Assembly (NCBI GenBank): GCA_038210595.1
Contig: JBBQWN010000013.1
Location: 11,787 to 75,786, forward strand
Direction of reading: 5' to 3'
DNA: 64,000 nt
DNA from: Glacieibacterium sp038210595
Lineage (GTDB): Bacteria; Pseudomonadota; Alphaproteobacteria; Sphingomonadales; Sphingomonadaceae
The position numbers and the translations under genes are program-made. Each line of letters opens with the position of its first letter. Positions within the stretch are counted from its first letter, which is position 1. Of the stretch, positions 33,887 to 42,179 are shown in pieces. The notes under the pieces were generated by a model. The model saw only the letters and a program-made list of their open reading frames with translations. It was not told where the DNA came from and ran no database searches.

Positions 33887-35106
33887 GCGGGCCGCTGCCT
33901 CCCGCCCGCGGCGGCGGGCCACTGCCACTTGCCGGCATCAAGGTTCTCGATCTCGGTTCGGTGGTGTTCGGGCCCTATGCCGGACAGTGGCTCGCCGACC
34001 TCGGTGCCGACGTCGTCAAGGTGGAGGCTCCGGGCGGCTGCACGACGCGCCACACCGGCCCCAGCCACGAACCCGGCATGTCGGCGGTGTTCCTGGGCGT
34101 CAACCGTTCGAAACGCTCGATCGTCCTTGATCTCGGCGATCCATCGGCGCGCGATGCCCTGCTCCGCCTCGTCGACGGCGCGGACGTGCTGCTCCATTCT
34201 ATCCGGCCGCAGAAGCTGGCCAAGCTCGGGCTCGATCCGGACACGCTGCTGGCGCGCAATCCGCGGCTGGTGTTCGCCGGGCTGCACGGTTTCGCCGACG
34301 GCGGGCCTTACGCCGGCAACCCGGCCTATGACGACGTCATCCAGGGCATGACCGGCATCCCCGACCTGATGGCGCGCCAGGGCGGCCAGCCGCGCTATTA
34401 CCCCGCCATCGCCGCCGACAAGGTGAGCGGGCTGACTGCCGCCATCGCCATCCTAGCCGCGCTGGTACGCCGTGAGCGCACCGGCAAGGGCGGCTTTGTG
34501 GAGGTGCCGATGTTCGAGAGCGTCGTCGCCTTCAACCTAGTCGAGCATCTCTACGGCGAGCAGTTCGTGCCGGCGCGCGGCGGTATGGGCTATCCCCGCG
34601 CAATGGCGGCGTGGCGGCGGCCGCTGCCGACCAGCGACGGCCATATCTGCACCATGCCCTACACCGACGCGCACTGGCGGGCCTTCTTTACCGAGGTCGG
34701 CCGGCCCGACCTCGCCGCCGATCCGCGCTTCGTCGATGTCGGGGTACGGACCATCAACATCGCCGCGCTGTACGCGCTGGCGGGTGAGTTCATCGCGACG
34801 CGCGGCACAGCCGACTGGGTGGCGACGCTCGGCCGCCTGCAGATCCCCGCTGCACCGATGGCGACGCTGGAAGATCTGCTCAGCGACCCGCAGCTGGCGG
34901 CGAGCAGTTTTTTCGAGGAGCTGACCGACCCCGCCGGCACCCTGCGCTACCCCGGCGTGCCGGTCCGCTTCGACGGCGTGCGCCCACCGATGGCCTATCC
35001 GCCGCGGCTGGGCGAACATACCCGCGCCGTGCTGGCGGAGGCCGGGTTCGACGACGGCGACATCGACGCGCTGATCGCCAGCCGGGCGGCGCGGGAACAG
35101 GCGTGA
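33883..35106 (+). CDS. CaiB/BaiF family (class III) CoA-transferase
   Basis: 407 residues from GTG 33883. The N-terminal LAGIKVLDLGSVVFGPYAGQ, WLADLGADVVKVEAPGG, then NRSKRSIVLDLGD and LVFAGLHGFADGGPYAGNPA with YDDVIQGMTG fit class III CoA-transferases. In these enzymes the conserved Asp in the YDDVIQ region forms an acyl anhydride. They move CoA between carboxylic acids, often in carnitine, bile-acid or aromatic metabolism. Substrates are not predictable. It is the second gene of a chain of overlapping genes; the next, a C13 peptidase, also starts in its stop codon. Confidence 0.92.
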   Translation: MSGPLPPARGGGPLPLAGIKVLDLGSVVFGPYAGQWLADLGADVVKVEAPGGCTTRHTGPSHEPGMSAVFLGVNRSKRSIVLDLGDPSARDALLRLVDGADVLLHSIRPQKLAKLGLDPDTLLARNPRLVFAGLHGFADGGPYAGNPAYDDVIQGMTGIPDLMARQGGQPRYYPAIAADKVSGLTAAIAILAALVRRERTGKGGFVEVPMFESVVAFNLVEHLYGEQFVPARGGMGYPRAMAAWRRPLPTSDGHICTMPYTDAHWRAFFTEVGRPDLAADPRFVDVGVRTINIAALYALAGEFIATRGTADWVATLGRLQIPAAPMATLEDLLSDPQLAASSFFEELTDPAGTLRYPGVPVRFDGVRPPMAYPPRLGEHTRAVLAEAGFDDGDIDALIASRAAREQA

Positions 35107-36005
35107 AGCCGGGCCTGCCAACGGCCTTCCTGCTTATACTGGCGACCGCCGGCACGGCCCTCATCGCGGGCCAACTCCTGCCGCTCGGTCCCGCGTTCGC
35201 GGCGAGGCCGCAAGCGGTGCCGGAGCCCGTGCAAGATGACGACGCGAAAGCCTATGCGCGCTTCCGCGGCCTGGCGCTCGCGGACGCCGTCGCCGCCCAA
35301 CCCAGCCGCATCGCGCGCGCGTTCGCCGCCCTGCCGGCACATGGCTCGGCGCCTGAGACCTTCGTGCTGGCGGTCGGCGGCAGCGGCTTTCAGGAAATAT
35401 TTGACCGCGAAGCCCGGCGGGCGGCAGCGATCCTGACGACCCGCACCACAGGGCCCTCGGTCGTGCTCAGCAACACACCCGGACAGGTCGAACGCGGCCT
35501 GCTCGCCTCGCCCGCGACGGTGGCGCTGGCGACCGCGGCAATCGGCCGGCGCGAGCGGCCGCAGGACGTGCTGATCGTCTACTTGGCCTCGCACGGCGGC
35601 GATGATGCCACGATCGAGATGGCCGCTCCGCGGCTGGATTTCGCGCCGTTATCAGCGGGCGCGCTGGCCCGCGACCTTGCCCGGGCTGGCCTCAAGCGTC
35701 GGATTATCATCGTGTCCGCCTGCTACGGCGCGACCTGGATCAAGTCGCTCGCCAGCCCGTCGACGATCATGATCACCGCGGCCGCCGTCGATCGCACTTC
35801 GTTCGGCTGCGACGACAGCCGCGAACTCACCGTCTTCGGCAAGGCGATCCTGGGTGAGCTCGCCAACCGCGACCAGAGCCTCGCCCAGGCCTTCGCCCGG
35901 GCCAAGCGGCGCATCGCCACCGAAGAACGCGCCGAGGGTGAGACGCCGTCGCTGCCGCAGGCGTGGGTCGGTCGCGACATGGTCGGGGCGTGGACGCGGC
36001 CCTGA
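35103..36005 (+). CDS. Exported legumain-like C13 family cysteine peptidase
   Basis: 300 residues from GTG 35103, overlapping the CoA-transferase stop. An N-terminal signal or anchor spans residues 7-34. The caspase-like fold is marked by the strand VLIVYLASHGGDD with His164 and IIIVSACYGATW with Cys207, the C13 His-Gly and Ala-Cys-Tyr dyad. Length fits the bacterial legumain-like group, whose known relative in plants and animals cleaves after Asn. In sphingomonads it is often annotated as peptidase C13. Its role next to a CoA-transferase is unexplained. Confidence 0.86.
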   Translation: MKPGLPTAFLLILATAGTALIAGQLLPLGPAFAARPQAVPEPVQDDDAKAYARFRGLALADAVAAQPSRIARAFAALPAHGSAPETFVLAVGGSGFQEIFDREARRAAAILTTRTTGPSVVLSNTPGQVERGLLASPATVALATAAIGRRERPQDVLIVYLASHGGDDATIEMAAPRLDFAPLSAGALARDLARAGLKRRIIIVSACYGATWIKSLASPSTIMITAAAVDRTSFGCDDSRELTVFGKAILGELANRDQSLAQAFARAKRRIATEERAEGETPSLPQAWVGRDMVGAWTRP

Positions 36006-36073
36006 CCACCGAAGGCGGGTTAAAGTCCGGCGTCGTTTCGGCTATAGGTGTCCGTGGGGCCGGGGAGACGACG

Positions 36074-36835
36074 ATGGCAAGTATCGCTGCGGCCAGCCCT
36101 AAAGCTCGCGTCGAGCGGAGCCGTTTTTATGTATGGCTGACCGGCGTGATGGTGCTGGTCGCGTTCGGCGGTTTCACGCCGACCTTCTGGTCGCCGATGG
36201 CGCGGGGGACCAGCGTCGGCCCGCCGGTCCTCTATGTTCACGGCCTGCTGTTTTCGGCCTGGGTATTGTTTCTTTTCGCTCAGGCGGCGCTGGTCGCGAG
36301 CGGGCGCACGTTGCGGCACAAGGACTGGGGCCTGGCCGGCGTCGCGCTGGCAAGCGCGATGGCGTTCTCGGTGCCACTGGTCGTGCTCACGCAGCTTGCC
36401 GATGCCGAGGCGGCGGGCTTCGCCGATCAGGCGCGGCGCTTCGCCATCGTGCCGTTGCTCGCCCTGCCGCTTTGGGGCGGCCTGCTTGTGCTTGCCTTCG
36501 CCAATGTCCGCCGGCCTGAGGTGCACAAACGGCTGATCATCCTTGCGACGATCAGCATGCTGCAGGCCGCGGTGGCGCGCTTCTTCCTGCTCGCGATCGG
36601 TGGCCCGCCGGGCGGACCGCCGCCCGCGGTCGTGTTCACCCTGCCCGCCGCACTGGTCGTCGACCTGCTGCTGGTCGCAGCGATGACCTATGACTGGCGC
36701 ACCCGCGGCCGCCCGCACCCCGTCTATATCGCGGGTGGCGCGCTTGTTGTCGCCAAGCAGCTGATCATCGTGCCGCTCTCCATGACTTCGCAATGGATCG
36801 CCGCCGTCCAGCAATTCGAGCAGCTACGCGGCTAG
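36074..36835 (+). CDS. Seven-helix integral membrane protein of unknown function
   Basis: 253 residues from ATG 36074, preceded by GGGGAGACG. Seven hydrophobic segments are visible (about residues 19-40, 53-78, 86-107, 124-145, 156-180, 192-212 and 226-245). A polar VERSRF leads helix 1. There are few charged residues inside helices, apart from His/Tyr in LYVHGLLFSAW. I do not recognise the family. The last 12 bp overlap the winged-helix gene on the other strand. Confidence 0.72.
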   Translation: MASIAAASPKARVERSRFYVWLTGVMVLVAFGGFTPTFWSPMARGTSVGPPVLYVHGLLFSAWVLFLFAQAALVASGRTLRHKDWGLAGVALASAMAFSVPLVVLTQLADAEAAGFADQARRFAIVPLLALPLWGGLLVLAFANVRRPEVHKRLIILATISMLQAAVARFFLLAIGGPPGGPPPAVVFTLPAALVVDLLLVAAMTYDWRTRGRPHPVYIAGGALVVAKQLIIVPLSMTSQWIAAVQQFEQLRG

Positions 36836-37363
36836 CACGTCGGCCAGCGGCAAGGCGGCGGGCGTCAGGCGATAGCAGGTCGCGGGCGGCCGCTGTTCGG
36901 TCAGGACCTCACGCTCGATCAGCCCGGCATCGGTGAGGGCCGCCAGCGCCAGCGCCAGCGCGCGGTCGGTCGCGCCCAGCGTCCGGCGCAGCACCCCGAA
37001 CCCGGCCGGCGTCACGAGCGCGACGAGAACGGGCAGGCTCCAGCGGTCGCGCAACACGGCCGAGAACCCCAGCCGTCCTGTCGCCGGCATCAGCCGCGCC
37101 GCTCGCGCTGCCCATACGCGCCCGGCCGGGGTCAGCGCCAGTTCGGCTTGCAGCGGATGGCGCGGCGGCGGCACCCGCGTCAGCAGGCCGAGCGCGATCA
37201 GATGATCGAGCGCCTCGGCAACGCCGCCCCGGCTCGCACCCAGCGCCGCTGCCAGCACCGGCACGCGCGCCACGGCCCCGCCCGCCACCGCCGCCAGCAC
37301 CGCGACCGCCCAGCGCCGCCGCGTCAGCGCCAGCAGCTCGGGTAGCAGGGCCAGGCTTGCCAT
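36824..37363 (-). CDS. Transcription regulator with two tandem HxlR-like winged-helix domains
   Basis: 179 residues from ATG 37363. Two similar halves can be aligned by eye. RRRWAVAVLAAV, ALGASRGGVAEALDHLIALG and ELALTPAGR in the first half match RDRWSLPVLVAL, TLGATDRALALALAALTDAG and CYRLTPAALP in the second. Each resembles the HxlR winged helix, which usually acts as a dimer; here one chain may supply two DNA-binding units. The N-terminal Cys seen in some redox-sensing HxlR proteins is absent. The start has no visible ribosome-binding site and may be leaderless. A near-palindrome lies 5 bp upstream, in a 46-bp spacer shared with the VOC gene. Confidence 0.8.
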   Translation of the reverse strand: MASLALLPELLALTRRRWAVAVLAAVAGGAVARVPVLAAALGASRGGVAEALDHLIALGLLTRVPPPRHPLQAELALTPAGRVWAARAARLMPATGRLGFSAVLRDRWSLPVLVALVTPAGFGVLRRTLGATDRALALALAALTDAGLIEREVLTEQRPPATCYRLTPAALPLADVLAA

Positions 37364-37367
37364 ATTT

Positions 37368-37380
37368 TATAGTTAGTATA
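37368..37380. promoter_or_regulatory. Near-palindromic AT-rich operator candidate
   Basis: TATAGTTAGTATA has TATA arms around a five-base centre. It fills the AT-rich 46-bp spacer between the regulator and the VOC gene. HxlR-type regulators often bind such short AT-rich palindromes in divergent promoters. Because it sits beside both starts, one bound protein could repress both genes. Binding is inferred. Confidence 0.4.
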
Positions 37381-37409
37381 TTTATTGCGACGACTCAATC
37401 GGGAGAGGC

Positions 37410-37778
37410 ATGATGATCGACTTCGACGGCACCGTGACCTTTGCAATGAGCGTCGCCGACCGCGCCCGCAGCGCGGCGTGGTACGAACGCCACCTCGGCT
37501 TCACCAAGGCCTTCGACGCCGAAGCGACCGGCTGGACCGAGATGAACACGCCCATCGCCGGTGTGACGATGGGTTTCGGCGACGCGATGCAGACCGATGC
37601 CGGCAACGCGATGCCAGTGTTCGGCGTCCGCAGCCTGGAGGCCGCGCGCACCACGCTGGAGGCCGGCGGCGTCACCTTTACCAGCGACACCGTCGAACAT
37701 CCCGGGATGGTCCGGTTGGCGACCTTCGCCGACCCCGACGGCAATCTGCTGATGCTGGCGGAGAACCTTGCCGCCTAG
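37410..37778 (+). CDS. VOC family (glyoxalase/bleomycin-resistance fold) protein
   Basis: 122 residues from ATG 37410, or from the next codon, ATG 37413, which has GGGAGAGG better placed. A paired beta-alpha-beta-beta-beta fold is expected: TVTFAMSVADRARSAAWYER and the repeat VFGVRSLEAARTTLEAGG. It ends LATFADPDGNLLML, whose aspartate/asparagine turn is typical of VOC proteins. VOC members bind metals and act on small electrophiles or antibiotics. Two histidine/glutamate ligand positions are not obvious, so activity is uncertain. It is probably controlled by the adjacent winged-helix protein. Confidence 0.85.
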   Translation: MMIDFDGTVTFAMSVADRARSAAWYERHLGFTKAFDAEATGWTEMNTPIAGVTMGFGDAMQTDAGNAMPVFGVRSLEAARTTLEAGGVTFTSDTVEHPGMVRLATFADPDGNLLMLAENLAA

Positions 37779-38137
37779 CCCATCAACGGAAAGAACTTTT
37801 CTTCCGCGATCTTGCCGTCCTTGATGGTGTACAGCGCCATCTCCTCCATGTGCATGGTCTGGCCGTTCTGCTTCATCATGACGTCCATGATCCAGCGGAT
37901 CGCGATCTGGTCGCCGTTGACGTAGGGTCCGAAGGTTTCGAGGTTGGTGACGTCGTGGTTGGCGTCCCACCACTCGGTCTTGGCGCGGGCGGCGGCGATG
38001 CCTTCGATCCGCGCCATCGGACCGTCCATCGCCTCGATCGAGACGACGTTTTCGGCCCAGTATTTCTCGCCGATGCCGGCACTGTCGCCCGCTTTTGCCA
38101 TGGCGACGAAATCGTTGGCGATGTCTTTGATCATCAT
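37775..38137 (-). CDS. NTF2-like / SnoaL-type protein
   Basis: 120 residues from ATG 38137, seven bases after GGGGAG. An upstream in-frame ATG would add 12 unlikely residues. The N-terminal helix is MMIKDIANDFVAMAKAG; then come EKYWAENVVSIEAMDGPMAR, DVTNLETFGPYVNGDQIAIR and MEEMALYTIKDGKIAEEKFF. This is the cone-shaped NTF2 fold used by polyketide cyclases, steroid isomerases and many unannotated proteins. A buried polar pocket is expected; the substrate is unknown. It shares the stop quadruplet CTAG with the VOC gene. Confidence 0.85.
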   Translation of the reverse strand: MMIKDIANDFVAMAKAGDSAGIGEKYWAENVVSIEAMDGPMARIEGIAAARAKTEWWDANHDVTNLETFGPYVNGDQIAIRWIMDVMMKQNGQTMHMEEMALYTIKDGKIAEEKFFPLMG

Positions 38138-38466
38138 TTCGATACTCCCCATCAGAGAGCTGGAACATAACATGAATATTGTTGCTTGGCGATGACACCG
38201 CCGGCGCCGTTCGGATCGCCCTAAAGTGTCGCGCTCGGGTCAGCGTTTGCAAGCACCGCACAGGTTTTGTCCCGGCTCCTGCCTCGGCGGCAAAGCGTAG
38301 CGGGGCTTTCGGTGCGTCGCCGTACTGTAACGCAGGCGAACTAAGGCCGTCACGCGAGATCGTGATGCGGCTATTGTGAATTTAATATTTCTAGAGCGCT
38401 ATCATATCGGGTTTGGAAACTATTAGTGCCTATCAGGCGATCATTCCAGTGGGCAGGAAATTTTGA
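38138..38466. other. 329-bp gene-free spacer before the cadherin/RTX gene
   Basis: No credible protein-coding frame is seen. The right half is clearly more AT-rich than the surroundings (for example ATTGTGAATTTAATATTTCT near 38374), as a promoter would be. TATCAT near 38400 resembles a -10 box but no -35 at 16-18 bp is convincing. AGGAAATTTTGA precedes the RTX start as a ribosome-binding site. The left half holds the start region of the NTF2-like gene. Confidence 0.5.
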
Positions 38467-39852
38467 ATGACCGAGGTGAACGTCTCGATTGCGGAGAACA
38501 ATCTGTTCTTTGCCGATCTTCCTGCGCAACCGCAAAACCAATATCTCCTGCAAGGTCCCGATGCGGGGCTGTTTTCGATCTACCTGCTCGGCTTCAGCCT
38601 GCGCATCCTGATCAACGCCGCGCCTGATTTCGAAAGCCCGCGCGATTTCGACGGAAATAATCGCTATGATTTCACGCTGACGACCCTGCTCAACGGCGAC
38701 CCAGATACCGTCGTCGACAGCAATTATTTCGTCACCGTCACCGATCTGGCCAGCGAAGCCTCGACGACCAGCAACGACACGCTCGCCGGGACCGCCGGCA
38801 ACGACATCCTGTACGGCAATGGCGGCAACGACACGCTGTTCGGCAGCGCCACCGTGAATCCCGGCTTCGATTTCCTCATCGGCGGCACCGGCGACGACCT
38901 CTACATCATCGACAAGTTTACCTCGCTCACCCACACCAGGTTCGTCGAGCAGGCCGGCGAAGGCACGGACACGATCAACGGCTCGGTCAGTTTCACCCTT
39001 TCGGCGAACATCGAAAACGGCACCGCGACCGGCACATCGGCGGTCAAGATCACCGGCAACGACCTTGCGAATGTGCTCACCGGCAACAGCGGTGCCAATG
39101 TCCTCGATGGTGGCGGCGGTGCCGACCGGCTCGCCGGCGGCGCGGGCAACGACTCCTATGTGGTCGACAATGCCGGCGACGTCGTGATCGAGCTGCCCGG
39201 CGCGGGAACCGACAAGATTACCGCATCGATCAGCCTGACCTTGATCGACAATGTCGAAAATGGCGCGCTGTCGGGCGGCCAGAACCTCGATCTGACCGGC
39301 AACAGCGCTCGCAACATTCTCACCGGCAACTCGGGCGACAATATTCTCGAGGGCCTGCTCGGCAACGACACACTGCGCGGTGGCCAGGGCAATGACACGC
39401 TGTACGGCGGCGACGGCAACGATACGCTGGAAGGCGGCACCGGAGACGATGTGCTGAACGGCGGCAGCGGCAACGACAGCCTCAGCGGTGAAAATGGTGC
39501 CGACCGGCTGACCGGCGGCGCGGGGGCGGACCGGTTCAACTTCGGCCAGGCGGTGATCGACGAATACGGCGTGTTCGACGACGTCGTCACCGACTTCAGC
39601 CACGCCGAGGGCGACAAGATCCGCCTGACCGGCATCGATGCCAACACGCTGCTTGCCGGCAACCAGAACTTCACCTTCATCGGCACGGCAGCATTCAGCG
39701 GTGTCGCCGGGCAAGTGCGGTTCGAGACCTTCACCGATGCCGGCGGCGCGTTCACACGGGTTTCGGGCGACGTCAACGGCGACGCCTTGCCCGATTTCGG
39801 CATCCTGCTCGCCAATGCTCCGACGCTGGTTGCCGCCGATATTCTGGTGTGA
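38467..39852 (+). CDS. Cadherin-like/RTX calcium-binding protein, probable type I secretion substrate
   Basis: 461 residues with no signal peptide. Residues about 5-95 read like one cadherin-type repeat: LQGPDAGLFSIYLLGF, then APDFESPRDFDGNNRYDFTL and SNYFVTVTD. RTX nonapeptides (GGxGxDxLx) occur at about 102-145, 200-230 and densely at 292-358, for example GGQGNDTLYGGDGNDTLEGG. The C-terminal FDDVVTDFSHAEGDKIRLTG resembles the serralysin-type end domain, and the last residues ADILV suit a type I signal. RTX repeats fold on calcium outside the cell. No type I exporter genes are nearby. Confidence 0.9.
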   Translation: MTEVNVSIAENNLFFADLPAQPQNQYLLQGPDAGLFSIYLLGFSLRILINAAPDFESPRDFDGNNRYDFTLTTLLNGDPDTVVDSNYFVTVTDLASEASTTSNDTLAGTAGNDILYGNGGNDTLFGSATVNPGFDFLIGGTGDDLYIIDKFTSLTHTRFVEQAGEGTDTINGSVSFTLSANIENGTATGTSAVKITGNDLANVLTGNSGANVLDGGGGADRLAGGAGNDSYVVDNAGDVVIELPGAGTDKITASISLTLIDNVENGALSGGQNLDLTGNSARNILTGNSGDNILEGLLGNDTLRGGQGNDTLYGGDGNDTLEGGTGDDVLNGGSGNDSLSGENGADRLTGGAGADRFNFGQAVIDEYGVFDDVVTDFSHAEGDKIRLTGIDANTLLAGNQNFTFIGTAAFSGVAGQVRFETFTDAGGAFTRVSGDVNGDALPDFGILLANAPTLVAADILV

Positions 39853-39897
39853 CCGCCTGCGGTGACAGCGGCGGGCGGCTCGTCTAGACACCGCGCG

Positions 39898-42105
39898 ATG
39901 ACCGCCACCACGCCCGAAATCACCCCGCAAATCGTCGCCGACCACGGCCTGACGCCGCAGGAATACGACACCATCGTCGTTGCCATGGGCCGCACCCCGA
40001 ACCTGCTGGAACTCGGCATCTTTTCGGTGATGTGGTCGGAGCATTGCAGCTACAAATCCAGCCGCATGCACCTCGCCAAGCTGCCGACCACGGCGCCGTG
40101 GGTGATCTGCGGCCCGGGCGAGAATGCCGGCGTCATCGATATCGGCGACGGCGATGCCTGCATCTTCAAGATGGAGAGCCACAACCACCCGAGCTTCATC
40201 GAGCCCTACCAGGGCGCCGCGACCGGTGTAGGCGGCATATTGCGCGACGTCTTCACGATGGGCGCGCGGCCGGTCGCCAACATGAACGCGCTGCGTTTCG
40301 GCATGCCCGACGCGCCCAAGATGAAGCATCTGATCCGCGGCGTCGTCGCGGGCATCGGCGGCTATGGCAATTGCGTCGGCGTCCCCACCGTCGGCGGCGA
40401 GACCAATTTCCACCCCGCCTACAACGGCAACATCCTGGTCAACGCGATGACCGTCGGCGTCGCGCGCGCCGACAAGATCTTCTACTCCGCCGCCGCGGGC
40501 ATCGGGAACAGCGTCGTCTACGTCGGCTCCAAGACCGGCCGCGACGGCATCCACGGCGCGACGATGGCGTCGGCCGAGTTCACCGAGGACAGCGAGGACA
40601 AGCGCCCGACCGTGCAGGTCGGCGACCCGTTCACCGAGAAACTGCTGATCGAGGCCTGCCTCGAACTGATGGCATCGGACGCCATCGTCGCGATCCAGGA
40701 CATGGGCGCGGCCGGCCTGACCAGCTCCAGCGTCGAAATGGCGTCGAAGGGCGGCGTCGGGCTGCGCCTCGACCTCGACAAGGTCCCGGTCCGCGAGGAC
40801 GCGATGACCCCTTACGAAATGATGCTGAGCGAGAGCCAGGAGCGCATGCTGATGGTCCTCAAGCCCGGCCGCGAGGCGGAGGCCGAGGCGATCTTCCGCA
40901 AATGGGAGCTCGACTTTGCGGTCATCGGCGAGGTCGTCGCCGGCGAGACGCTGACCCTCACCTTCCACGGCGAGACGGTCGGCGCGATCCCGCTCGCGCC
41001 GCTGGCCGACAAGGCCCCCAAGCTCGACCGCCCGCACACACCGACGCCCAAGCGCGCGGCGCTGACCGACGTGCCCGAGAGCACCGACATCGCCGCCGAC
41101 CTGCTCAGGCTGATGGGCAGCCCGGAGATCGCCTCGCGCCGCTGGATCTGGGAGCAATACGACCACATGGTCGGCGGCGACACCGTGCAGCGCCCCGGCG
41201 GCGATGCGGCCGTGGTCCGCGTTCACGGCACCAGCAAGGGGCTGGCGATCACCACCGATTGCAACCCGCGCTATTGCTTCGCGGACTCCTATGAGGGCGG
41301 CAAGCAGGCGGTGGCGGAGGCGTACCGCAACCTCTGCGCCGTCGGCGCGACACCGCTGGCGATCACCGACTGCATGAACTTCGGCAATCCGCAGCGCCCC
41401 GAGATCATGGGGCAGTTCGTCGGCTGCATCGAAGGCATGGCCGAGGCCTGCCGCGCGCTCGACTTCCCGGTCGTGAGCGGCAACGTCAGCCTCTACAACG
41501 AGACCGAGGGGACGGGCATCTTGCCGACGCCTGCGATCGGCGGGGTGGGGCTGCTCAAGGACTGGTCGAAGAGTGCGACGATCGCGTTCAAGGCGGAGGG
41601 GGAGGCGATCGTGCTGATCTGCCACTCCGACAGCCACGTCGGCCAGTCGCTGTGGCTGCGCGAGCTCCACGGCCGCGAGGAGGGTCCGCCGCCGGCGGTC
41701 GATCTGGCGAAGGAACGCGCCGCAGGCGAACTGGTCCGCGCGCTCATCGCAGAGGGAGCGGTCACCGCGGTCCACGACTGTTCGGACGGCGGCGCCGGCG
41801 TCGCGCTTGCGGAGATGGCACTGGCCGGCGGCATCGGCGTCGCGATGACCGTGGTGCCTCAGATCGCCCATCCCGCTGCGACGATCTTCGGCGAGGACCA
41901 GGGCCGTTACATCGTCACCGCCGCCGTCGCCGCCCCGATCATCGACCGCGCCCACGCCGCCGGGCTGATCGCAATTCCGATCGGCACCACCGGCGGCGAC
42001 ACCGTGAGTTTCGATCTGGCGGGTCGCGGCGGCGCGCAGTCCGTCGCCCTCGCCACCCTCCGCGCCGCGCACGAGAACTGGCTGCCCGGTCTGATGGCGC
42101 GTTAA
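39898..42105 (+). CDS. purL: Phosphoribosylformylglycinamidine synthase subunit PurL
   Basis: 735 residues from ATG 39898. The protein is the small-type PurL, which acts with PurS and PurQ to convert FGAR, glutamine and ATP to FGAM in purine synthesis. Motifs are FSVMWSEHCSYKSSRMHL, FKMESHNHPSFIEPYQGA, GVGGILRDVFTMGARPVA, the central VRGVVAG-like IRGVVAGIGGYGNCVGVP and the second half's FADSYEGGKQAVAEAYRN. Length and motifs are standard. PurS and PurQ are not in the window. A 45-bp spacer separates it from the RTX gene. Confidence 0.97.
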   Translation: MTATTPEITPQIVADHGLTPQEYDTIVVAMGRTPNLLELGIFSVMWSEHCSYKSSRMHLAKLPTTAPWVICGPGENAGVIDIGDGDACIFKMESHNHPSFIEPYQGAATGVGGILRDVFTMGARPVANMNALRFGMPDAPKMKHLIRGVVAGIGGYGNCVGVPTVGGETNFHPAYNGNILVNAMTVGVARADKIFYSAAAGIGNSVVYVGSKTGRDGIHGATMASAEFTEDSEDKRPTVQVGDPFTEKLLIEACLELMASDAIVAIQDMGAAGLTSSSVEMASKGGVGLRLDLDKVPVREDAMTPYEMMLSESQERMLMVLKPGREAEAEAIFRKWELDFAVIGEVVAGETLTLTFHGETVGAIPLAPLADKAPKLDRPHTPTPKRAALTDVPESTDIAADLLRLMGSPEIASRRWIWEQYDHMVGGDTVQRPGGDAAVVRVHGTSKGLAITTDCNPRYCFADSYEGGKQAVAEAYRNLCAVGATPLAITDCMNFGNPQRPEIMGQFVGCIEGMAEACRALDFPVVSGNVSLYNETEGTGILPTPAIGGVGLLKDWSKSATIAFKAEGEAIVLICHSDSHVGQSLWLRELHGREEGPPPAVDLAKERAAGELVRALIAEGAVTAVHDCSDGGAGVALAEMALAGGIGVAMTVVPQIAHPAATIFGEDQGRYIVTAAVAAPIIDRAHAAGLIAIPIGTTGGDTVSFDLAGRGGAQSVALATLRAAHENWLPGLMAR

Positions 42106-42179
42106 CGCGTTTGCTTTACCCGCCGCAGACGCAGGGCGGTGTTGATGCGGTAATCGGCGGTCGGCAGCGTCCATGGTTG

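Noticed and set aside
42106..42179. Possible terminator after purL
   Set aside because: Only a five-base CCGCC/GGCGG pairing is seen, offset and with no T run.
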